Part shown: positions 7,092 to 11,698 of the stretch, piece after piece | How the letters are laid out: every line of letters starts with the position of its first letter | Position numbering within the stretch: the first letter of the stretch is position 1 | Assembly: GCA_900543295.1 (NCBI GenBank) | Contig: UQQY01000055.1 | Span: forward strand, 1-11,698 | DNA length: 11,698 bases | Reading direction: 5' to 3' | Source of the DNA: an uncultured Oscillospiraceae bacterium | Lineage (GTDB): Bacteria > Bacillota > Clostridia > Oscillospirales > Ruminococcaceae | Position numbers and translations under genes: made by a program | Notes under the pieces: generated by a model | Database searches by the model: none | What the model was told of the DNA's origin: nothing | The model's input: the letters and a program-made list of their open reading frames with translations, nothing else

Positions 7092-7574
7092 ATGCAGCTT
7101 GGCTTTTCATATATCGGCTTTCTGTTCCTGCTTCTTTTATTTATTCCAAACATTTTCTGGACGAAGAATAAGCCATCAGGCTATGAACAGTCTACAGAGG
7201 ATGAAAGCCGGATTCTTCTTGTACTAGAACGTACTGGTGAAATCTTGGTTACCTGTACGGCGCTTATCTTCTCCGATTTCAATTTTCATCCGCTTTCTCG
7301 CTGGTCGTTGTGGCTCGCCGCAGCGGTTCTCTGCATGATTCTCTACGAACTCTGGTGGATCCGGTATTTCCGCAGTCCAAAAGCACTCGCTGATTTTTAC
7401 AGCGGTCTCTGCGGTATTCCTGTCGCTGGTGCGGTTTTGCCGGTTATGGCGTTCCTCCTGCTTGGTATCTATGGCAAAAATCCAATCCTAATTGGTGCGG
7501 ATATTTTGCTCGGTATCGGACATATCGGTATCCATCTTCAGCATCTGCATCAGTGCAGACAGGTTTCATCATGA
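7092..7574 (+). CDS. Small conserved-type multi-pass membrane protein, unknown function
   Basis: I do not assign a family. The protein has about 160 residues and starts MQLGFSYIGFLFLLLLF, followed by a charged stretch (TKNKPSGYEQSTEDESR) and then three or four more hydrophobic segments (around TALIFSDF, the SLWLAAAVLCMILYELWW block, IPVAGAVLPVMAFLLLGIY and ILIGADILLGIGHIGIHL). The C-terminus is His-rich (HIGIHLQHLHQ). I choose the ATG at 7092 because GAGG lies 8 nt upstream; the in-frame ATG at 7086 begins inside that Shine-Dalgarno region. It sits 15 nt behind the ydcF-like gene, suggesting co-transcription. It could be a transporter accessory or envelope protein, but nothing in the sequence decides. 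Confidence 0.75.
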   Translation: MQLGFSYIGFLFLLLLFIPNIFWTKNKPSGYEQSTEDESRILLVLERTGEILVTCTALIFSDFNFHPLSRWSLWLAAAVLCMILYELWWIRYFRSPKALADFYSGLCGIPVAGAVLPVMAFLLLGIYGKNPILIGADILLGIGHIGIHLQHLHQCRQVSS

Positions 7575-7607
7575 CAAATGATACATAAAATGTAGATTTG
7601 CATGTTT
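7575..7607 (+). terminator. Weak terminator-like hairpin after the small membrane gene
   Basis: Directly after the stop codon CAAAT pairs with ATTTG and TACAT with ATGTA around an AAA loop (7575-7600), interrupted by a small internal bulge. A T-rich but broken tail follows. The stem is AT-rich, so I give it low weight. Confidence 0.25.
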
Positions 7608-7655
7608 GTTCACAGTTTTCAAAACGCTTCTTTCATGCAGAAGGAAAATTAACTC

Positions 7656-7684
7656 TTGACTGTATGCAGAATTTGTGATATAGT
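7656..7684 (+). promoter_or_regulatory. Promoter of tRNA-Thr
   Basis: TTGACT (7656-7661), a 17-bp spacer and TATAGT (7679-7684). The predicted start is the G at 7692, 15 nt ahead of the mature tRNA. Confidence 0.82.
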
Positions 7685-7706
7685 ATTTTTCGCAGTCAAG
7701 AAAGCT

Positions 7707-7782
7707 GCTGGTATGGCTCAGTTGGTAGAGCAGCGCATTCGTAATGCGCAGGTCGTCGGTTCGAGTCCGACTACCAGCTCCA
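7707..7782 (+). tRNA. tRNA-Thr (anticodon CGT)
   Basis: A 76-nt cloverleaf: acceptor GCTGGTA/TACCAGC, D-arm GCTC..GAGC, anticodon stem GCGCA/TGCGC with loop TTCGTAA, and T-arm GTCGG/CCGAC around TTCGAGT. The discriminator is T and the CCA is encoded. Anticodon CGT reads ACG threonine codons. It has its own promoter and terminator. Confidence 0.97.
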
Positions 7783-7820
7783 AAATGCACAGCGTCGGAA
7801 GATACTGTGCATTTCGTTTT
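7783..7820 (+). terminator. Terminator of tRNA-Thr
   Basis: A 10-bp stem AAATGCACAG/CTGTGCATTT (7783-7792 with 7805-7814), a 12-nt loop, then CGTTTT. It starts right after the tRNA CCA. Confidence 0.75.
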
Positions 7821-7847
7821 ATCATAAGAAAAATGCGAGAATGATAC

Positions 7848-7876
7848 TTGAAAAAGGATAAAATATCTGCTATAAT
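7848..7876 (+). promoter_or_regulatory. Promoter of tRNA-Ser
   Basis: TTGAAA (7848-7853), a 17-bp spacer and TATAAT (7871-7876) with extended TGc. The predicted start is the G at 7884, about 27 nt ahead of the tRNA. The -10 and following bases match those of the tRNA-Thr promoter at 14 of 15 positions. Confidence 0.85.
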
Positions 7877-7910
7877 ATTTTTCGCGTTGATTGGATGTTC
7901 TTTATTATAT

Positions 7911-7999
7911 GGAAGCGTATCGAAGTGGTCATAACGGGCCTGACTCGAAATCAGGTAGTCCTCACGGGCTCGTGGGTTCGAATCCCACCGCTTCCGCCA
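7911..7999 (+). tRNA. tRNA-Ser (anticodon CGA)
   Basis: An 89-nt class II tRNA: acceptor GGAAGCG/CGCTTCC, anticodon stem CCTGA/TCAGG with loop CTCGAAA, a long variable arm with AGTCC/GGGCT pairing, T-arm GTGGG/CCCAC around TTCGAAT, discriminator G and encoded CCA. Anticodon CGA reads TCG serine codons. Its 3' half could serve as an integration site for mobile elements; the DNA after it is gene-poor. Confidence 0.97.
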
Positions 8000-8001
8000 A
8001 A

Positions 8002-8044
8002 TAAGAACGCTAATTTTGATACAAAGTTAGCGTTCTTACTTTTT
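8002..8044 (+). terminator. Terminator of tRNA-Ser
   Basis: A 12-bp stem TAAGAACGCTAA/TTAGCGTTCTTA (8002-8013 with 8027-8038), followed by C and five T residues. It starts 3 nt after the tRNA. Confidence 0.88.
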
Positions 8045-8108
8045 GCCCAAAAAGCCTTATTCCACTGTCTTTTTCAGACTTTTACAGTCTTTCATAGTTG
8101 CATGAAAC

Positions 8109-8139
8109 CGTCACGAGAGCGTTCCGTGGCGACTTTTTT
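8109..8139 (+). terminator. Second Rho-independent terminator-like hairpin
   Basis: A 7-bp GC-rich stem CGTCACG/CGTGGCG with one G-T pair (8109-8115 with 8125-8131) and a 9-nt loop, followed by AC and six T residues. No gene ends just before it. It may back up the tRNA-Ser terminator or mark the end of a lost gene or small RNA. Confidence 0.55.
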
Positions 8140-8166
8140 CGTTTTTGAGAGCAAAATTGGGTAAAG

Positions 8167-8224
8167 CCCTAAAAGTAATCGTTCAATTTTAGGGTATTCA
8201 TTCATTTTTCAATTAATCGTTCAA
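8167..8224. repeat. Hairpin with an 11-bp direct repeat
   Basis: CCCTAAAA/TTTTAGGG (8167-8174 with 8187-8194) frames a 12-nt loop. The loop contains TAATCGTTCAA (8176-8186), and the same 11 bases recur at 8214-8224, 38 bp along. The function is unknown. Confidence 0.5.
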
Positions 8225-8244
8225 AGATAGCAAAACGGCAAATT

Positions 8245-8289
8245 AAAAGCACATTGCGCCTCTGCAATTAGAGGTTCAATGTGCTTTTT
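8245..8289 (-). terminator. Large two-part hairpin, probable bidirectional terminator
   Basis: A 12-bp outer stem AAAAGCACATTG/CAATGTGCTTTT (8245-8256 with 8277-8288) contains an inner CCTCT/AGAGG hairpin (8259-8263 with 8270-8274). Both strands end in a T-run. On the minus strand it begins at the stop codon of the 8288-8512 reading frame, as if it were that gene's terminator. Confidence 0.65.
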
Positions 8290-8512
8290 ACATCGTATTC
8301 ATTAAATCAAGCAGCAGTTGTTTTTGCTTGTCCGTCAAGGAACTCCACCTGAAAGACAACTCCTGCTGTTCAGGCGTTAGTGCATGAGGCTCATCGCCTT
8401 CCGAGAAGGAGCTGTACCTACGCCGAAGGATAGCTGAAATGCGCAGTGGAGAAATTGGAGATATACGGGCGAGATAATTTGCCGCGGTGGTTCGTTGATA
8501 AATAAGCGATAC
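8288..8512 (-). pseudogene. Start-less 74-codon reading frame, possible gene remnant
   Basis: A minus-strand frame stays open for 74 codons between an in-frame TAG (8515-8513) and a TAA (8290-8288). It has no ATG except two near its very end, and no ribosome binding site. The C-terminal part (EPHALTPEQQ followed by ELSFRWSSLTDKQKQLLLDL) has the amphipathic, charged look of real protein and recalls the tails of phage or plasmid type regulators. The N-terminal part is low in acidic residues and less convincing. The frame ends exactly on a strong hairpin terminator, which supports a former gene. I do not recognise a family, and it may be chance. Confidence 0.35.
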
Positions 8513-8623
8513 CTATATAACTGTATAGCACAAAATAAGGAATGCAGTTATTTATTTTATAGATGGTTTTATTATCCTTTCCCATCAATTAAAAAGTTTA
8601 AAAATCCGAAACTTTTCGGCCCC

Positions 8624-8652
8624 TTGACAAAGTGAACCGAAGTGGATATAAT
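8624..8652 (+). promoter_or_regulatory. Consensus sigma-A promoter of tetR
   Basis: A perfect TTGACA (8624-8629), 17-bp spacer and perfect TATAAT (8647-8652). The predicted start is near 8659, inside the operator that begins on the next base after the -10. Confidence 0.92.
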
Positions 8653-8682
8653 ATATATCAGTGATATATATCACTGATATAT
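8653..8682. promoter_or_regulatory. 30-bp perfect palindrome, probable TetR operator
   Basis: Bases 8653-8682 equal their own reverse complement; each half contains ATATATCAGTGATAT. The palindrome touches the -10 box on the left, covers the transcription start and ends 1 nt before AGGAGG (8684-8689) of the tetR gene. This position is what autorepression by the adjacent TetR protein would need: bound repressor would block RNA polymerase at a full-consensus promoter. Confidence 0.85.
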
Positions 8683-8694
8683 CAGGAGGAAGCT

Positions 8695-9315
8695 ATGAGC
8701 GAGGCAGAACAAACAACGCTGGAAAAAATCCATGCAGCGGCAAAAGAAGCGTTTATGGAATACGGATATAAGTCGGCATCTCTTCGGAGCATAGTAAAGA
8801 CAGCAGGCGTTACGCTGGGCGCCTTCTACGGATACTATAACAGTAAAGAAGAGCTTTTTGAAGCGCTGGTCGGCGAGCAGTACAATCATTTTATAACGTG
8901 TTACCGCAAAGCACAGACGGATTTCGCAGCGCTGCCCCAAAAAGAGCAGGTGGAGCATATGAGCGAGATCTCAGGCGACTGCATGAAAGAAATGCTGCTA
9001 TACGCATATGAGCATTTGGATGAATTTAAGTTGATTTTGTGCTGTTCCGACGGAACACGTTTTTCCGGAATGATTGACGAAATGGTGGAAATTGAAACAA
9101 AGGCTACTCACGACTACCAGGAGGTATTAAACGGGCTTGGCAGACCATCACCGGAAATTGATCCGAGGCTCGAACACATTCTAATAACCGGAATGTTCGG
9201 AACCTTTATGGAACTGATTATTCACGAAATGTCTCTGGAGCAGGCACTCAGTTACTTAAAGGAAATGCGTGCGTTTTATACCGCAGGCTGGATGAAAATT
9301 ATGGGGCAGGCTTAA
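8695..9315 (+). CDS. TetR/AcrR-family transcriptional repressor
   Basis: The 206-residue protein has an N-terminal TetR helix-turn-helix domain (about residues 7-53: EKIHAAAKEAFMEYGYKSAS, then IVKTAGVTLGAFYGYYNSKE, then ELFEALV). An all-helical ligand-binding and dimerisation domain follows, with MLLYAYEHLDEFKLILCCSDGT and a C-terminal FMELIIHEMSLEQALSYLKEM. The start at ATG 8695 has AGGAGG 5 nt upstream. The ligand is not predictable. It probably binds the palindrome at 8653-8682 and represses itself and the ABC genes 112 nt downstream, a common arrangement for exporter control. The length is normal and nothing is missing. Confidence 0.94.
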   Translation: MSEAEQTTLEKIHAAAKEAFMEYGYKSASLRSIVKTAGVTLGAFYGYYNSKEELFEALVGEQYNHFITCYRKAQTDFAALPQKEQVEHMSEISGDCMKEMLLYAYEHLDEFKLILCCSDGTRFSGMIDEMVEIETKATHDYQEVLNGLGRPSPEIDPRLEHILITGMFGTFMELIIHEMSLEQALSYLKEMRAFYTAGWMKIMGQA

Positions 9316-9427
9316 GCCCTATAATTTTTGACCAAGAGTTAGCGATAACTAACTATAAATCAAGGATATCCGAAATCGGCTGCAGCGATTTTGTGTATCA
9401 TAAATTTTTTCACAAGGAGGACTGGAA
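9316..9427 (+). promoter_or_regulatory. Intergenic segment with two inverted repeats between tetR and the ABC genes
   Basis: AGTTAG/CTAACT (9337-9342 with 9349-9354) and CGAAATCG/CGATTTTG (9371-9378 with 9386-9393, one G-T pair) lie in this 112-nt gap. No promoter with good spacing is seen: TTGACC (9329-9334) lies 20 bp from TATAAA. The ABC genes may therefore depend on read-through from the tetR promoter. The hairpins could be control elements or RNA processing sites. Confidence 0.3.
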
Positions 9428-11203
9428 GTGAAGAAACATAAAAATCTTTCAGAGCTTATGCGCTATGCAGGCAGGCATAAGTATCTTACTTATGCGTCGC
9501 TTGTGTTATCGGTTGTCAGCGCGGTTTTGGCGCTGCTGCCGTTTGTCTTCATCTTCTTTATCATTAAAGAAGTCATCGAGGTTGCGCCGAACTATTCACA
9601 GGCTGTTTCTGTTGTGCATAACGGCTGGATGGCGGTACTGTTTGCCCTGATTTCCATTCTCGTTAATGTAGGGGCATTGATGTGTTCCCATCTGTCAGCG
9701 TTCCGTATAGCGGGAAATCTGCGAAAAACACTGATGGGACATATTGCAAAGCTTCCGCTCGGCTTTATCGGAGAAATGGGAAGCGGAAAAATCCGCCGCA
9801 TCGTTCACGATAGCAGCGCGGCAACCGAAACTTATCTTGCCCACCAGCTGCCGGATATGGCGGGAGCTATTACGACGCCGATTGGCCTGATCGTTATGCT
9901 GTTTCTGTTTGACTGGCGGTTCGGACTGATTTGCCTCGTTCCGGTTCTTCTCGGCTTTGCGGCAATGTTCAAGATGGCAGGACCGAAAATGGCGGAGGAT
10001 ATGAAACACTATCAGAATGCACTGGAAAATATGAATAACGAAGCGGTGGAATATGTACGAGGCGTGCCTGTCGTAAAAACCTTTGGTCAGACCGTACATA
10101 CCTTTAAGCGCTTTAAAGGCTCGATAGACAGCTACTATAAATTCTGTATATCCTACTGCAAAAAGTGCCGTATGCCGATGCTGATGTATACCGTTTTTAT
10201 CAACAGCGCTTTTGCCTTTTTAATCACTCTGGCGCTGATTCTTGCAAGCGGTGAAGCCGTCACGCAGTCAATACTCCTCAGCTTCATTTTCTATGTCATT
10301 TTCACGCCTGTAATCTCTACCTCCATGACAAAGGTTTTGTTTATGAGCGAAAACGGAATGATCGTAAGCGACGCGCTTACTCGTATTCACTCCATATTGG
10401 ATATGAAACCTCTGCCTGATGCGCAGAGACCGGCGTCACCGAAAAACAGCTCAGTGGAATTCAAGAATGTTTCTTTCCGATACAGCGGTACGGAAAACGA
10501 TGCGCTAAGTGATATTTCATTCAAGGTAAACCCAGGCGAAACCGTTGCGCTTGTCGGACCGTCCGGCGGCGGGAAATCCACTGCCGCAGGGCTTATTTCA
10601 CGGTTTTGGGATGTTACAAACGGAGAAATCACGGTCGGCGGCGTAAATGTAAAGAATATCAGAAAATCCGAGCTTATGGAAACCGTGTCCTATGTTTTTC
10701 AGGACAGCAGACTCTTAAAAGCCTCTATCTTTGAAAATGTGAGACTGGCAAGACCGAATGCTTCAAGGAGCGAAGTGGAAATTGCTTTGCACAAAGCACA
10801 GTGTGACGATATTATCGAAAAACTTCCTGACGGAATGGATACGGTAATCGGCACCAAGGGCGTTTATCTTTCAGGCGGCGAGCAGCAGCGCATTGCCATT
10901 GCCCGCGTCATGCTGAAGGACGCGCCGATCATTGTTTTGGACGAGGCGACCGCCTTTGCCGATCCGGAAAATGAATCCCTTGTACAGCGTGCTTTTGAGG
11001 AATTGTCAAAGAAGAAAACCGTGATTATGATCGCGCACCGTTTAACTACGGTCAGAAATGCAGATCGGATATTTGTATTAAAAGACGGAAAAATCGAGGA
11101 ATCCGGCACGCACGATAAGCTGTCACAGGGCGGCGGTTTATATGCGAAAATGTGGCAGGATTATCAGACCTCGATTAGCTGGAAGGTTGGAGGTGCAGTA
11201 TGA
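9428..11203 (+). CDS. ABC exporter half-transporter (permease-ATPase fusion), first subunit
   Basis: The 591-residue protein combines an N-terminal six-helix exporter membrane domain (about residues 15-310) with a C-terminal ATPase. Visible ATPase motifs are Walker A GPSGGGKST (377-385), Q-loop Gln425, signature LSGGE (481-485), Walker B IIVLDE with catalytic Glu506, D-loop AFADPE and switch His537. The ATP site is complete, so this subunit is not the degenerate partner. The membrane part, with GNLRKTLMGHIAKLPLGFIG, recalls the YbtPQ/IrtAB-like exporter-fold group, some of which import siderophores, so the direction of transport is not certain. The start is GTG at 9428 with AAGGAGG 7 nt upstream. 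The stop overlaps the next start as ATGA, so the two subunits are probably translationally coupled and form a heterodimer. Confidence 0.93.
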   Translation: MKKHKNLSELMRYAGRHKYLTYASLVLSVVSAVLALLPFVFIFFIIKEVIEVAPNYSQAVSVVHNGWMAVLFALISILVNVGALMCSHLSAFRIAGNLRKTLMGHIAKLPLGFIGEMGSGKIRRIVHDSSAATETYLAHQLPDMAGAITTPIGLIVMLFLFDWRFGLICLVPVLLGFAAMFKMAGPKMAEDMKHYQNALENMNNEAVEYVRGVPVVKTFGQTVHTFKRFKGSIDSYYKFCISYCKKCRMPMLMYTVFINSAFAFLITLALILASGEAVTQSILLSFIFYVIFTPVISTSMTKVLFMSENGMIVSDALTRIHSILDMKPLPDAQRPASPKNSSVEFKNVSFRYSGTENDALSDISFKVNPGETVALVGPSGGGKSTAAGLISRFWDVTNGEITVGGVNVKNIRKSELMETVSYVFQDSRLLKASIFENVRLARPNASRSEVEIALHKAQCDDIIEKLPDGMDTVIGTKGVYLSGGEQQRIAIARVMLKDAPIIVLDEATAFADPENESLVQRAFEELSKKKTVIMIAHRLTTVRNADRIFVLKDGKIEESGTHDKLSQGGGLYAKMWQDYQTSISWKVGGAV

Positions 11204-11698
11204 TAAACAAATTGATGAAACGGTTTGCACTTTCAAGGGAAGGTGCAAAGGGACTTGTGATTGCAACTCTGGCGTGTACGGCCAGCGACCTTATATTGAT
11301 GTTCCCTGTTGGACTGCTGTATTTTGCGGTCAATGACTTTATGAACGGCGCAGTCCCCAAGAGCCACTATGTGTTCTACGGAATCGGAATTGTTGCCGCC
11401 CTTTTGCTGATTTTCCTCTCGGAGTTTTGGAAATATAACGCAACATACTTTTCTACCTATCGTGAATCGGGAAAATGCAGAATTCGGCTTGCGGAAAAGC
11501 TTCGCCGGCTTCCGCTGTCTTTCTTCGGCAAAAAGGACCTTGCGGATCTGACGAACACAATGCTCGGCGATGTGGCAACGACGGAGCAAATGTTTTCTCA
11601 CTATGTGCCGCAGTATTATGCTTCTATTCTTTCCACTTGCATCATTGCCGTCAGCTTGTTTTTCTATGACTGGAGACTTGCGCTTGCCGCATTATGGG
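11200..11698 (+). CDS. ABC exporter half-transporter, second subunit (partial, cut by window end)
   Basis: The frame starts at the ATG overlapping the previous stop (GGAGG lies about 9 nt upstream) and stays open for 166 codons to the window edge. It begins MINKLMKRFALSREGAKGLV and shows membrane segments around residues 17-42 and 60-80. The exporter-type linker follows (RESGKCRIRLAEKLRRLPLS, then FFGKKDLADLTN), then more membrane sequence ending in SLFFYDWRLALAALW. This matches the membrane domain of an ABC exporter; the ATPase should lie beyond the window. It is probably the heterodimer partner of the preceding gene. Confidence 0.9.
   Translation, partial: MINKLMKRFALSREGAKGLVIATLACTASDLILMFPVGLLYFAVNDFMNGAVPKSHYVFYGIGIVAALLLIFLSEFWKYNATYFSTYRESGKCRIRLAEKLRRLPLSFFGKKDLADLTNTMLGDVATTEQMFSHYVPQYYASILSTCIIAVSLFFYDWRLALAALW

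Larger units (their letters stand above)
8046..8623. other. Gene-poor AT-rich region between tRNA-Ser and tetR
   Basis: No complete gene with a start codon and ribosome binding site is found on either strand in these 578 bases. The stretch holds a second terminator (8109-8139), a hairpin with direct repeats (8167-8224), a large hairpin (8245-8289) and a start-less minus-strand reading frame (8288-8512). It also holds a small inverted repeat ATAACTG/CAGTTAT (8517-8523 with 8545-8551). It may be the scar of an element that once inserted at the tRNA gene. Confidence 0.5.

Noticed and set aside
7569..7844. Reading frames on both strands across tRNA-Thr (one with RTRTDDLRITNALLYQLS, the other with MAQLVEQRIRNAQVVGSS)
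   Set aside because: These are the well-known false proteins produced by translating tRNA genes; the cloverleaf is complete.
7895..8164. Plus-strand frame across tRNA-Ser (contains GSWVRIPPLPP)
   Set aside because: It is a translation artefact of the tRNA T-arm and acceptor, and it runs through the tRNA terminator.
8513..8623. Phage or plasmid style operator from the ATAACTG/CAGTTAT and CCGAAA/TTTCGG dyads
   Set aside because: The arms are only 6-7 bp in AT-rich DNA and can arise by chance; no gene is positioned to use them.
9592..10099. Minus-strand frames opposite the first ABC gene
   Set aside because: They are antisense to a well-supported transporter domain and have no Shine-Dalgarno or recognisable motif.

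Overview
The window reads as an ordinary chromosomal stretch from a low-to-mid GC Gram-positive anaerobe of the Bacillota, most likely Clostridia. The evidence is strong AGGAGG-type ribosome binding sites, sigma-A promoters with frequent TGn extended -10 elements, tRNA genes with encoded CCA, a YfhO-family envelope protein, and a TetR plus paired ABC exporter cassette of a kind common in gut Clostridia. I cannot name the genus.

Layout. Positions 1-50 hold a near-perfect inverted repeat that looks like two abutted insertion-sequence ends. From 3570 down to 75, four genes run on the minus strand: a 5'-deoxynucleotidase (YfbR-like), a fold-type-I PLP aminotransferase, tryptophanyl-tRNA synthetase (trpS), a strong terminator, then a RimJ/RimL-like GNAT acetyltransferase. 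At 3609-3660 a divergent promoter pair shares one palindromic -35 hexamer. It drives yfbR leftward and a large YfhO-family membrane protein (3739-6198) rightward. A promoter nested with a terminator-like hairpin follows, then a YdcF-family (DUF218) gene and a small multi-pass membrane protein that appear to form a two-gene operon.

Positions 7656-8044 carry two independent tRNA units, tRNA-Thr(CGT) and tRNA-Ser(CGA). Each has its own 17-bp-spacer promoter and terminator, and their start regions are nearly identical. Both tRNAs have C34 anticodons for NCG codons. Downstream of tRNA-Ser is about 580 bp of AT-rich, gene-poor DNA with hairpins, an 11-bp direct repeat and a start-less 74-codon reading frame that may be a gene remnant.

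The right end is a regulated export cassette. A consensus promoter abuts a 30-bp perfect palindrome, followed by a TetR/AcrR repressor, an ABC exporter half-transporter, and a second half-transporter that overlaps the first by ATGA and runs off the window. The likely logic is autorepression by TetR at the palindrome, with de-repression of a heterodimeric exporter by an unknown ligand.

I found no CRISPR array, intact transposase, phage gene or clearly new system. The most interesting signals are regulatory: the shared -35 box, the operator-promoter arrangement, the matched tRNA promoters, and the possible integration scar beside tRNA-Ser.
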